Origin: Myrica gale
Taxonomy: Eukaryota > Streptophyta > Magnoliopsida > Fagales > Myricaceae
Assembly (NCBI GenBank): GCA_963930655.1
Contig: OZ005610.1
Span: 10,421,001 to 10,485,000 of the forward strand
DNA length: 64,000 bases
Reading direction: 5' to 3'
Notes under the pieces: model-generated
The model's input: the letters and a program-made list of their open reading frames with translations, nothing else
Database searches by the model: none
What the model was told of the DNA's origin: nothing
Shown here: piece by piece, positions 1 to 12,385 of the stretch
Numbering within the stretch: the stretch's first letter is position 1
Layout of the letters: the number at the start of each line of letters is the position of its first letter
Program-made: the position numbers and the translations under genes

Positions 1-2365
1 GCCAGTTCAAAATACTATTTTTTTGGACCTTTAATAGATTCGAAAATTAAAAATATTAGAAAGATTTATGTTTTCTTAATTCCTTCCAAAGGAAACTAGT
101 AGGTGATGAAATTGTGAAGCAATCTCATCTTCAATCTTCCTCGTTGAACTTATGTGGCCGCTGGAAGCCTAGATCGGCTAACCATCCATATATAAGTACC
201 CTATCACACCTCCTCTTTTGGGGGTAAGGTTTTTCGGTCCTAGAGAGTTGTGATTTTTGTAATGACATGTTCTTTTTGAAAAAAATTATTGAATTTTAAG
301 AATAGTGTGAATATTTAGGTGATGTCTGAACTTTATTGACATGCGTGTAAAAGTTGTTGAGTTGTATTGATGTGTGTAAAAAAATGTAATGTTGAGTTGT
401 ATAGGAGTATAAATTTAGAAAGTTGGATTCAAATTCTAAAATTTTTAGCCAAACGAAGATGACTTTTTTTTTGTTATGCACAAGCCCTTTTGAGTTTTTC
501 CAAGTTGAGAGGACCCATGAAGCCCAAAAATTATCATAGTTAGTTTGCAAACGCAAAAATTTTGAAAAAAAATTGACACATTCAAAATTTTTAAATGCAA
601 ACATAATTTACTCAAAATTTTGGTCAATAGAATAATAAAAAAATCAAAATCGTAGCTCTCTTCTTTTATCAAATCATTAATTTTCATTACATTAAACATA
701 AAAAAATCAAATCATCTTTATCCTCACCTTTTTCACTCACCCTATAAAAACAATATATAAAAAATTAATTCAACAGATCTCATAGTGGGCCGAATTTTTT
801 TGACATCATCAATATATATGACTTAATTAATTCATCTGTCTTTGTACATTTATGTTTGGCTATCAAAATTTTGACCATCCAAAATATTTGACTTAATAAA
901 ATAATCTCTCTTTCTTCATCGAATCATCTCTTTTATCAAAATAAAAATAAAAAAAAATCACTAAAATTATCTCTCTTCATTTTTTTCATAAATTCTTAAA
1001 GATCAAAATTTTGAGATTAACTATTTATTTCAATAAAGTATTTATGCATAATCCATTAAATGAATTTAGATGTGGAGTGATAATTGCAGCACTGAGATTG
1101 AATAGAAAATTTTTGGGACAAATAATTAACCTTAATCCTCGATCGGGAAAGAATTAAAATTGAGATACTGAAAAAAGAAGTTAACCCACATGAACTGATG
1201 AATTTATATATATATATAGAGAGAGAGCTGCTAGTACCTTTTCAAGCAAAAGAAAATGAATATGTGACTGGAGCTGTGTTTGCAAACCCAATTATCCCCA
1301 ATATTTTATCTCTCTCCTAATAAAATACTCCAATATAATCTCTCTCTCCCATAAAAAATATAAAAAATTACAAAAATTATAAAAAATTACCTCTCTCTTC
1401 ACCTTTTCACTAAACCCAATACCAACACATATTCCCATACCCAACATTTTACAACACAAACACAACCTGGGTCAGATAGAATCTGAGTTGGTGCCGTTTA
1501 AATTTTGAAGTGTAAAGATTACAATGAATGTTCATTGTCCAGTAAGGAAAATCTGTCACAAAACGCAACGAGAATAGAAAAGGATATACATATAAATACG
1601 TGTTGAAGTGGGAGATGCGTGCTGATGCTCCCATACAAGTTCGTGTGGGACACGGTTTCGTGATAACAACGAAGTCCGAACTGACGATAGAGATTAAACT
1701 TGCTGGAAATTGGATTATCATCCAAAATAAATAATAAATGACAAAAAACCGCGTGAAGGGAATCCTGATATGTTCATGAGCAGAACAGGCTATGTCCTAG
1801 GCTTTCACTCGCAGGTCTGTCCCTTTCAATTTTCTCAGCTTTCGATTTCTTGCTTGTTCTCTTGAATTTTATCTCGTTGAATGAATTTCTACTTCGAAAG
1901 TTCTCGTGGGTCATGAGGATAATGGCTGATGTATCGCTTCACAAGCTCCTTTAAATTGCTAAATTTGCAGTTTTGAGTAGGTGTGATTTTGGGTACTTTA
2001 CGCTGTTCATAAGAATTTGTATACAGGAACTCTCTGATTAAAATTTGTTATATTAGAATGGGTTTCTGCTGTTCTGATCTTGATTCCTGTCTGATCGACA
2101 ACCTTCTTATAGAAAATTAATTTCACGGGAAACTGTAGTCAGGGCGTACAATGTTGCTATTGATAAGATCAAAGAGTTTGGTGCATATATTTCATTGTTT
2201 TTATGTACTTCTTATTATGGCGAAGATTTTTGAAGTCCTGTTCTTCTTCTTGCCAGCCTGTTGGGACTTTGGACATGGTTGATGTCTCTGTTTGAGTCGG
2301 TTGTTTTATTTCTCTTGTTGTAAAGTAAAGACTTGACCAATTTTCAACCTTGGGAAATGATTTAG
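1..2365. other. AT-rich spacer, no gene recognised
   Basis: No conserved reading frame is visible on either strand. The stretch is very AT-rich. Between about 500 and 1450 it holds AT-rich blocks with recurring phrases (runs of 'aaattttg', 'atctctctc') that resemble short AT-rich blocks elsewhere in the window, for example near 20.6, 50.8, 55.9 and 58.1 kb, so old MITE-like repeats are likely. The last 600 bases should hold the promoter and first exons of the Agenet/ENT gene that follows, but no N-terminal Agenet sequence could be found there in any frame. Confidence 0.5.
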
Positions 2366-4876
2366 GCCTCAGCCTCCACATGAGAAGGGGGAGAGATGGA
2401 TGGTTGGTGATATAGCTGAGGTGTTTGACATTCATTGTTGGAGAGTTGCGAAAATTGTGAAGGCACTGAAGAACATCCATTTTGTTGTTAGGTTTTTTGG
2501 GTGCATCCAGCTCAAAGAAGTTCACAAATCTAATCTGAGGATTCGGCAAGCTTGGCATAGCTATAAGTGGTCAGCAATTGGGAAGGTAAGGGACCTGGTC
2601 TAAGTTTTTTACTATACTACTCTAGGCTCTGCACCATTTGTTGAATCTCTTTCTGTTTCTTATGGTTTACCCTCAGTTCTTCTCTTTAAAGTTTATCTTT
2701 GGTTCCTTTTCTTTTCTCCTCTCTCTCCTGGCCCGCCCAGTGCCCCAAAAAAGGAGAGAAAAACGTAATTTTCTTCCTAGGCTTTTAGTTATGTGCTACT
2801 ATACTATGTAGTTCGAAGTGGAATGTTCTTACACCTGCTACTGCGTGTTCAACTTGTTTGGATACTACAAGTTGAACACTAAAGTAGGTTTCATGTGAGC
2901 CTGCATCATATGAACACAAAGATCCCTCTCACCTATGATGCACAGATCTGCTATGTTGTCATATAGGTATCTCTCTTGTTCACATTGATTTGAAGCTCGT
3001 CTTTGCCTGCTGATCCTCCTAATCTATATCACTCCTATAAAAATCGAATCACATCTATCACGCCCTTTTGATTTCTGGAGGAAGAAAAGAAGTTGCCAAA
3101 TTGTAAGAAATTAACGGTGAAGCAATTCTTTTTAACTACAAATTTTCTATGATGTCCCAAAATATTGTTCAATTTGAAAGTCAATTGGCACGGGCTATAT
3201 AATTTTTCTAACTTACATTTTACTTTATTTGAAAAATTAAAGCCCTTTTTCCATTTACCTTCGAAATTTTTGCCTTTTGGATTTTGTCAATAACTTAGAA
3301 ATATGGGCCCCGAGAGAGCCTTTTCTCTGTAGAAAGTGCATATCTACTGGCCGAGTGAGCCTCTCACCTGGCTAACATACAACAAGCATGGGGATAGTAA
3401 CTTTTGGTAATAGCTGTATTCTGAACAAGTTAGGCGCAAAAATTGATTTAAAGGCGTAAATCACCTATATAGTGCTTGTAATCTTCATGAACTTGAAGAT
3501 CTGTACTATGTTTACGCTATCATCTTTGGATCATTGGATGCCATCTAATAGCTTATTGCCAAACTTTGTAAGCTCTGCATGGTATATGCAAAACATTGGG
3601 TCCTTTTGTGACATTAATTCATGGTATTGTAGCTAACACCGATCAGCTGGCAGCATTTATACATTTAATTGCTGACTTGTTAATTTCATATTCATGACAT
3701 GGTGTTTTAAATTTCCACAAGCATCTATTCTCACCTAACACATCATGCTTTAGGATTTTAGTCCAGTTACCCCACTTGTATTCCAGCTGAAAGAGACAAG
3801 AGGCCCATATATCTGCTTGTAATGTCGACTAGGATTCCATAAATGGAGTATATTACATCTGGGAGCTCTGGAAGAGATATTCATTGTATAACTCCGGATT
3901 CCTATCTGCCTATGTGTGTTGTGTGTGTGTATCTCTATTTACATATATCTACGTGTATGTAGGTGTGTATACAGTTGATGTCACATCATTGTAGCTAGTT
4001 AACCTCTTTTAACTTACGTTGGTGTATGGAACTTATTTGTGTTTCTGACATCTTTCCAGACCTGCCTACAGGTTCAAGGAAATAAAGAGACTGCCGATAA
4101 CCACATGCAAGATTACTTAGAACAGCCCGGGAGCTTGATTTGTAGGGCTACACCGCAAGCAATTTCTCAGGGGACTGGCCTTAGAGCAGATGATGCGAAG
4201 AAACATCATAAAGATGGGTGTAGTCGTAATGAAATGTGCCTTCCTGTGAGAACCTCAAAGAGAAGTCATGCCTCTTGTTCTGAGCCAACTTCTCAGGACC
4301 TGCTGATGGTTAGAAGCTGCAAGAAAAGCAAATCAAGTCGAAATGCCGGAGGACATGATAATCCCCTTATGGGAAATCATTCCTTCTTTATGTGCGGAGA
4401 TGATATATCATCTCCAAGAGCGGATGAGAAATTGACAAAGAAATCTACTCAGATGGATGCAGAAATGAAAACAGAAACCAACTATTGGATGAGTAACACT
4501 CTTTCATTGCCTTTGCCGAGTGAGGATAGCTACGGATGCTCTGTTGCTAGCTGTAGTTTGAATACATACAGTGACTGTCCTGGCGATACTTCAGGAGACC
4601 ATGTGGAAAATACCGCTAATAGTTCTGATGCTGAGTCTTCATTTCTGCCTCTGCAACAAAATACATTCAGCCCCGTGGCCTAGACGAAAACTAGAAGTGG
4701 ACATCCATAAGCTGGAGCTTCACGCTTATAACTCAACTGTGCGGGCACTATATGCTTTAGGTCCCTTAAGTTGGGAGCAAGAGTCCCTCTTGACAAATCT
4801 TCGATTTTCCCTGCACATTTCCAATGATGAACATCTACTCCAGCTGAGGCACCTTTTATCCACTCAAGTTCATTAA
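2366..4876 (+). CDS. Agenet/ENT-domain (plant Tudor-like) protein, 5' end not found, possibly a pseudogene
   Basis: Proteins of this family pair tandem Agenet/Tudor-like modules, which read histone marks or methylated ligands, with an ENT domain (EMSY N-terminal helical fold) and act in the nucleus. Exon 2366-2585 follows an AG acceptor and starts RPQPPHEKGERWMVGDIAEVFD, the second Agenet module, ending at a GT donor after ..AIGK. The next exon starts at 4060 in phase 0 and runs through a low-complexity linker containing SVASCS and NSSDAESS to about 4670. The ENT domain follows in a different frame, about 4671-4876 (KLEVDIHKLELHAYNSTV, PLSWEQE, ISNDEHL), ending LLSTQVH-stop. The frame change needs either a short intron (donors near 4493, 4520 or 4571 with the acceptor at 4669-4670 keep frame) or a 1-base indel. 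The usual N-terminal module (family start like MRFKKGSKVEVL) was not found upstream. Domain identity is firm; intactness is doubtful. Confidence 0.7.
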
Positions 4877-6330
4877 TTTGCTCCAATGTCAGCCCTTTGT
4901 CCTACTAAGAGCTGAAATCGAATGAACACAATGGCTCACCTCGTGTCGTTTCGGGAACTGATAACTGGCCAACAGCCTGTTCTCAAATCAGTACTCGAGC
5001 TGACCCTTTTCAGTTCTTTAGTGTACATGTCACTTTTTTTCTTTACCTTTTTCTTCTCCCCTCCCTCAGTAGGAATTGATTCATTATTTAGGGACTGTCT
5101 ATGGAAAGAAATCCAGGTCAACATTGCTAAAAGCCAATTAATTTTCCTCATTGTTTATATAAGGTCAGCTGATATGTGTCAGTTTGCACTAATCTAGCTT
5201 TACTTTGTTAAATCTCGATTGCTGGAGCCTCTGTTTTGGGAAAACGATTTGATTGATATTCTGTGATGGAGTAATGTTTTCGGATTTTGTTCAGTTAATA
5301 CTCCTTCCTCTGTAGTATTTTTGGCGATCACTGGCTGGTATTACAGAGACAAGCTATCGTTTTTTTTTTCTTTAAAGAGAATTTTTCAAAATCTTTAGAT
5401 GTACCTCAATAGTAAACATTGATTTTAGCCCCAGCACTTGAGGCTTTTTTTTTTGCTTCTTTTTCTGTTGGTAAACAGCCAGATCTGCAACTAAACGAGT
5501 ATTCAAGGATTCACCTACTCATCATTCTACAGACAACGGCTCATTTGGTTGTGCTGGTTCCGGAGAGAACAGTGATGTCTCTTCACCACTAGTAGTTTAA
5601 CAATCTCTGAGCTGCGTCCAATACCTTCTGCAACTATTTCCAATGATATGGTCACACCATATCATCCCTTAGAATATACTATTTCCAAGTATATCATGCC
5701 TCTACACCATATCATCCCTTAGAATATGCATGGTACGGATCCGTCACCAACCCTAAAAACAATTGGAAGTGACAGAAATTCCTGGGAATTGAATGTTTAA
5801 TATACGAGAACGTGAGAGAGGGTATGAAGGAAAACGATTTCTTTAAGGGTTAAAGCTTTTCACTGGTACAACTTTGTGAATGTTTCATAGAACAATTCTG
5901 GAATCCGATTCATGTCAGAAAAGAATCTGTCTAATTGGCTGCATTAACTTCGGGGCCAGGTAGGAGTTGTGAATTGTAACCATGTAGTTATGAGGAAGTT
6001 TGTCCAAAAGAATTTCAGGAACTTATCGAATGTCGAGCTGCTTTGTCTACAGCATATTTCGGCTCTTTTGAGTGAAGGGGAATATGCCAGCCTGATCTGT
6101 TTGGAATCTAAGCATTCATTGCTAGGTACTATGTGTACAAAAATTAACTGAATAAATTGCGTGTCCTGAATTTCATTATGATCAACCTGCCAATTTCAGT
6201 CTTAACTGGCATTGAAAATAATGTAATCATACATTTGCAGAATAAAAACTGTGACATGTCAACATGTCTGTTAAGTAACATACTCTGAAAGTCGTGGCAC
6301 AAATGGCAACGATTGTTAGATTGCATTTAG
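4877..6330. other. Spacer downstream of the Agenet/ENT gene
   Basis: Presumed 3' UTR and intergenic DNA between the convergent Agenet/ENT (+) and G-gamma (-) genes. An open stretch of about 40 codons after an AG at about 5479 (ending at a TAA near 5600) has no family I recognise and no supporting neighbours, so it is not called. Nothing else gene-like is visible. Confidence 0.4.
5654..5727. repeat. 24-bp direct repeat, period 50
   Basis: Two identical 24-base copies (ACACCATATCATCCCTTAGA plus AATAT overlap) start at 5654 and 5704. They look like a local duplication in non-coding DNA and have no visible function. Confidence 0.7.
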
Positions 6331-9035
6331 TCAAAGAATCGAGCACCTGCAACCTTGTGATTCCACGGGTCCTTCAAACCATTGATCCCATAATGGGTTC
6401 ACAGGGCCATTAGTTCTGTAATCAAAATAGTCTGTTGATTAGCCATTCCGAATAAGATCAGCACATAAAAGTAACACAAAGTTATAGGCCTGGATCTTAC
6501 AGTGGGAGAAGTGGATCAGGTACCGTTTCAATGTGGCGCAACAATCTGAGAGAGAGCCAACAAAAAGCTGATGACCATATTATCCAGAATATTAGCGATT
6601 TAGTTCATAAGATTGTCAATCATGCTAAGGACAGCATGATATAGGTGTTTAATTGACCGAATGATCTGGCTAAGTTAAGATATACTTAAAGTTTCTGTCA
6701 ATTTAATGAATAAACCAAAACAAGAAATTGCACCACTATGTCTAAAGTCTGTTCAATCGAAAAGAAATATGGAATATCCTCTTCCACTAGTCTTTTATGA
6801 AAAGTCCTTAGACCGATTGTTTTTCCTTTGGTTTCAAATAGATCAGATCTCATACTTACTCCTCACATAAAGTTGAGACATTCTCTGTTTTCTGGAGCTC
6901 TTCCAACTCCTCCTGAAAAAGTTTGTGCAAATACTGAATAGTCGGAAATAAGCTGTGATGCGATTGAGAGCGTCATAACACATTAATGACTTAATGCAGC
7001 AATTACTCAGGAAATTCAGACGGCTAATGGAAAGATAAGACAATTTCTACTGTATTGCCATCTGCAGGCTAATATGGATGAAAAGAGCAAAGCACCTTGG
7101 CTTTGCTTACGACTCTTTTGGAATTGGAATAGAACATAGAGGATGACCATATATATGTAAGGTAGTGAGGTATAGCTCCACAAATATAGTGGTACAAAGA
7201 ATTTTAACCCAGATAAGCTACATAAGCAACCAAGTCAAAACCCTGACCTCAGGATGATCATAACTTTTCAAGACAGAGACCATCAATGGACTACTTAATC
7301 ACAGGCGAGCATTCTCATTGTCAATGAGGATGTGATCATGTCCAAGATTGTTTACAGTTTCTCTACCCAACTTTTGCATTGTGTTCATTTGAGGGAAATG
7401 AAAGAACAGGAGAGCAGTTCAGCCTAGGTATTATACATAAGAATTGCTGGGAAAGTGCAAAAAATATCTAGAACAAGGAGTAAAATTCAAAATTTTCCAG
7501 GAGATACATAATTTTGAAGGAACTACCAGAGATATAAAACAAAACCTCAGCGTATTCAGCAAAAGAGTGCTCCTACAAGTATAACTCAGAGATCCCAAAA
7601 AAAAATCAAATAGTGTCAATAATTTAAGACATCAAGAGCACTGCTATAGAAGAGGGAATTGGATAGGCAGTGTAATGAGTTGGGCTGTTGAACAGTTTTT
7701 TCAATCATTTTTGCAATTGGGCAACTTAAAAGCCTTAGAGGAGCTTATGCTGTCACATTATATCATTCAGCTTGGTCAAATTTATATCAAAGCCTAACAT
7801 CGCCAACAAGAACCCAAAGAAAATGCTGCCCTCGAAGAAACAATATTTAGGTTAGTAATTGAAGTGTGCCAGAATGTGTCACATAGAGATGAAGAAAGTC
7901 AAAAGATAAATAACCTGACTGCTCTGTTTTATCAAATTGCCTTTAGTAACACAGTTGTAACAGGTTCACCACTTCTAATAGCTAGTGGTAGCTGCCTATT
8001 TGGCATTTTACATTGAGAGGGATAGCCTTTGCCCAAATTGAATTGCTGTCAGAGGAATGATCAGCAAACCTAGAAGGCAATTGGCAGCACTAAGTCCACC
8101 ATGGCCACCTAAGTAAGTTTCCAACCTTCACTTGATAAGATGTGAATTTAAGATCTTCCGCAATCCCAGCCCACCACTTACCACTTGAGTCAAATTCCGA
8201 GTGACGGGGCATATTGGGGTTGATGATTCATATAAACTAAATTTTTGATATCCAACTGAAGCACTTCACCAGGTCCTTGAGTCCGTATAAAGATGGGGCG
8301 GTGTTGCAATATGGCTTAGGATCAAATATCCACTTACACAAAAACGTTAAAGAACCTCAAAGGCAGAACCTTTTTAACTAACATTAAATCAATTTCAAGC
8401 AATAACCTTTCATTTCCTTCATTCTTGTCCTCCGTCCAAATTGAGCTTTCGGCTCCATTCAATCACACATAATTTCTTAAATACTTCACTATTCCTTTTT
8501 CCCCATCTTTTAGTAGCTACTGACACAATGAATAAGTAATAGAAATCCAGGGGTAATTATTCCGGGTAAACAACTTCCTGGGAAATAAAACCCGTTTAAG
8601 AAAGAGAAACGAGAGAGAGAGAGAGAGAGAGAGGAGGAGGAGGAGGAGCTCCAGCACTCATTCTAAACACAAGTAGTTCCGCTCCAGCACTCATTCTAAA
8701 CACAAGTAGTTCCGCTCCAGCACTCATTCTAAACACAAGTACTTCCTACATGAGAACTTAACACTGACAATGCTTCTAAACCAAAATGATAAAGCGCAAG
8801 AAAAGGAGGATTATTAGATTAATAAATGAAAACCATACTCAATAACGACAATGGCAATACGGGAGAGGAAGCAGAAGAAGAAACAGACCTCTAAGAATCT
8901 GGAATCTTGCTCGACGCGCTTGAGTTGAGCGAGAATCCGATGCTTGCCTCTCGTATCACTTCCACCTGCTACTGCGTCCGTGACTACCGAAGCAACGGCG
9001 AGTTCGTCCACCGACGACGGCGTTTCAGACGCCAT
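6331..9035 (-). CDS. Heterotrimeric G-protein gamma subunit, type A (AGG1/AGG2-like)
   Basis: This is the gamma subunit that binds G-beta and anchors the dimer to the plasma membrane in plant G-protein signalling. Four exons join in frame: 8889-9035, 6860-6912, 6501-6545 and 6331-6415, all with GT-AG introns, giving 109 residues, the usual size for type A. Residues 30-60 form the conserved coiled coil (GKHRILAQLKRVEQDSRFLE, then EELEELQKTENVSTLCEELL). The hallmark DPLLPLTNGPVNPLWDQWFEGP follows. The C-terminus is ..GCRCSIL: the CSIL box predicts prenylation (Leu last favours geranylgeranyl), and the cysteine two residues before it could be palmitoylated. The start is the first ATG ahead of an Ala/Ser/Val-rich N-terminus typical of the family. 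Intron 1 is about 2 kb and carries simple repeats. The reading frame has no defect. Confidence 0.93.
8611..8746. repeat. (GA)n/(GAG)n microsatellite followed by three 33-bp tandem repeats
   Basis: A GA run grading into GAG triplets is followed directly by three head-to-tail 33-base units beginning GCTCCAGCACTCATTC at 8648, 8681 and 8714. The third differs only near its end (GTACTTCC instead of GTAGTTCC). The array lies in intron 1 of the G-gamma gene, about 140 bases past the first donor site. Confidence 0.9.
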
Positions 9036-12000
9036 TACTGAAAGAGTCGAACTTCAGAAGAACAGCTCCAAAGGCGACGCTCATCCCAAAAGGGAGCTGC
9101 TCCTTTTCTTCTTTTTCCTTCCAATTTCGAATTCGAGTTTCACCCAGCATTTTAACAGAGTGCTCACGTAATAAATATGCAGGAGGGAGAGCGACGGTAC
9201 GACCTCTTTCTAACGGTACAGATCTGAAAAGTCTAATTTCCTTTTCGTGCAAAATATTTTTTATTTACTAATATACCCTCTTATTTGTTTTTCTTTTGTC
9301 AGGGAAAATATCTTCTTCTTTTTTTCTAAATAAGTATGAAGGTCCCACCATTTATTTCGTCATTTCATTTTTCGAAGCTTACTTATTTTTTGTTTCCTTT
9401 TCTCTCGACGAGTCTTCAAGAATTGACGCTAAATATATTCATAAGTTTCTGGAGTTTGATTTTTTTTTTTCCGATTGCTCCGATTAATTCTCAGGGTTCA
9501 CTTTTCTCTAAAAGTGACACCAGAGCTTAGACTTAATCTCATATATATCCGGCCGTCAATTTAAGTAACGGAATTGCACACGTAACTAATTGAGTACATT
9601 TGAAAAGAACACAGTTTAAACTTCTTCATCAACCAACCGATTGACATGTACAAATACCGCAAAAACTCGTGGAGGTTGAAGTTTCGAGTGTTTTTGGGGA
9701 TTTTGGGTATCGGATTTTTTTTTTAGAATTTTGGCCAATTATTTAAGCGTGACTTTTTCATTTAATCTTTTGTAATTATTTTTTAACTAAGCTTCCATTT
9801 TCACGTTTACTCAATTAGTCATGTGTGCAATTTCGTTTCTTAAGTTGACAGCATGATGAGTATGAGATTGAGTCTAAATCACAAGGATACCTTTAGATAA
9901 AAAATAGTCAAATCCTAAAGCCTGTGGAGATATTTAGCATGAATTCTAATAAGATAAACACACTCGGACGAGTTCAGATTTAATTCCAAGAGTAAGATCC
10001 TACAGGTTCTAATAAAAGGATAGGACCCACCAACTACTCCTATCAACCTTTCCTCTTTTTAAGGAAAATGTTCTAAATGTGATCCACTTTCTAGTGGTGG
10101 CAAACACAAGGATGCCCTTTTTTTTTCACATGACAGTCTCTTTTCCTGTTATTTCATTCTCACTAGCAGCAGCGAACCTTTTATTCCTTCGCACTTGGCT
10201 TCAGTTCTTCTGTTTCCTTTTTTCTTAGATATATATTTCCCCTCATGAACAATTCAAAAATTGGGACTCATCCAAGATAAGTAGGGATGGATTCCGGAAG
10301 GGATAGAATTAGAATGGCCCAGTACCCATCAGAAATTTCGATTTCCATATATGAACTTTTTTTGCCAGCTCTGTTTTGAGCTCGAATGGACCCAAAATGC
10401 TTTTTAGGTATTTTAGGTCCGAATTTAGGCCACTTTTTTTTTGTTATAAATCATACATTAATAAAAAATAAAATAAATATTCATCCAAAATTTACAATAA
10501 ACATTCATCCAAATTCTTAAATCAACAATAAACATTCATCAAATTCAAAAATCTAAAATAAAATTACAACATTTTAAAATTATGTAACAAAAAATAAAAT
10601 AATTTCTCCATTTAAACCCTAATATTAAAAATAAAAATAAAAATAACCGGATCCGAAAATTCCAAAATTTTGAAAATTCCCGATTTCGAAAATTCCCGAA
10701 ACCTGATTGTTGGTACCGAAACTGGATTCAAAAATTCGAGTTATGCCCAAAATATTTGCCCACCCCTAAAGACAAGCGAAAGTCCGATCTGCCTTCGAAT
10801 TGGACCCACATGGGGGACTAGGCTGTTGATAAGTCGTGGCGATATGAGTGAAGTGCGGATTAGAAGGAGGCCAAGACGTTACGAGGAAGGTGCAATGTGA
10901 GCTGTGGACAGAGCTGTTATGGGTAGAGCTGTTACGAAAAATAGGGGGCAACGTGACTCAATAAGTTGTTAGTCAATAAGTTTGTTAGTACTTAAAGATT
11001 TTCCTTTATCTGTTGCTACAGTTTAGGAGGTTTGGCGTCATGGGTTGTTAGTTGCGTAGTTATTTAAATCTCGGAGAATTGTCGAATGAGGAATAATAAA
11101 AAAAATATTCAATCACGTTTGCGGTACACTCTCACCCAAAGAGAGACTTTACTAGAATTGTTCTTATCCCAAGTACTTGGGACCTATCAGCTGTTCAATC
11201 AAATCTACAATGGAAACAACTATAGTGATAGGGTTATGCAGTGGTGGTGGTTTCTACCACTACCACTTTTTGGTGGTTTTTCAATTTAATCCACCGCTCC
11301 TGCTATTGCAAGTAGAGAGGACCGATCATCTGCAATGGCAGTTCAGGAGGGGTGGTTGACAATTACCATTGGGTTCTCAAAGAGAGAGATAGATGGGTAT
11401 GAGAGAAGGAGCAAGGAGCTCAAGCATGAGGGAAAATGAAGGAGCGGTGAAGCCTCGAAAACTTTATGGTTTCGAGGGCACTATGTCATTTTTTTGGAGG
11501 GGGCCAAAAACCTAAAATGTTTGAACCCCCCTCTCGTTCTCGTCCCTCCCTATTTTATTTGTTTTTGTTACAGTGATAGTGTGGGTGCCTTCACCACCAC
11601 AGTAAAAGTCATCGACTCGCAGTGAATTCGGGAGCCTCTCCCTTTACAGCCGTGGGGCAGCTACTGGTGGCGGTGAAACTGGTGAAGTTGTCACGCCACG
11701 TGCTTGAAATTACCCCCTAGACTCGCGCGTATAGTAATCGCATGCACATAAGCAGGAATTACAACACGATAGAATATCCTAATTATCATTTATATGCCCT
11801 TGAAATATAATTAGGGGAAGACTTGTAAATAAAATTTGGTACGATTTGTAAGGGAATCCTTGAAAAATGACTTCAGGAGTAAAATTTCATTAATTAAAGT
11901 AAAAGACTTAAGCGTGCAAAATCGTACGAAGAATCGTATTGAGGTAGTTTGCATTCATTTAGTAAATCTTTTTAAACATTTGATTAAATATGATTGGTAA

Positions 12001-12385
12001 CATAAAGAGAATAATGTGAAATCCAAAGAAATAATTAGACTTAGAAAAGAAAACAATAATAGAGAGACAAAAGCTTTCCTTTACTAACACAACTTGGTAA
12101 AAGGTGTCATTCATGAGGACTACAAAAGAATAGGTCTATAAGATACAAAAATGTGAGCTTATTAAGGCTCACCTAGCCTATACAACAGTGTTTCGAAGTA
12201 ACAAAATACAAGTTTTTGAAACACCGTCATCAAAAAGAAAGAAAAATAAATAAGTGAACAAATCATATATTCAGAAAACAAGATGTGATCACGAGTAGAG
12301 GCTATTGAGAGTTAAATTAGTTGTAAAGTTTGGAAATGCTTTTGTCCTTTAAAATGTCTTTTACGTTCCAAAATTTTCTAAAAAT
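9036..12385. other. Spacer upstream of the G-gamma gene
   Basis: The first few hundred bases (9036-9300) should contain the G-gamma 5' UTR and promoter on the minus strand. Beyond that I see AT-rich non-coding DNA, one hAT-like element (10282-10768), and simple purine-rich stretches around 11.4 kb. No host gene was recognised. Confidence 0.45.
10282..10768. mobile_element. Non-autonomous hAT-like element
   Basis: The ends form short imperfect inverted repeats: TAGGGATGG at the left and, read inward from the right, TAGGGGTGGGCAAA. The flanks are AAGATAAG (10274-10281) and AAGACAAG (10769-10776), an 8-bp target duplication with one mismatch, which is the hAT signature. The interior has no transposase and contains repeated 'attcatccaaa' and 'gaaaattccc' phrases. 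Confidence 0.5.

Noticed and set aside
5479-5601. Possible extra exon (about 40 codons, Ser/Thr-rich, ending SSPLVV) after an AG
   Set aside because: The ENT domain already ends naturally at 4876 and no good donor links to this stretch; no family similarity.
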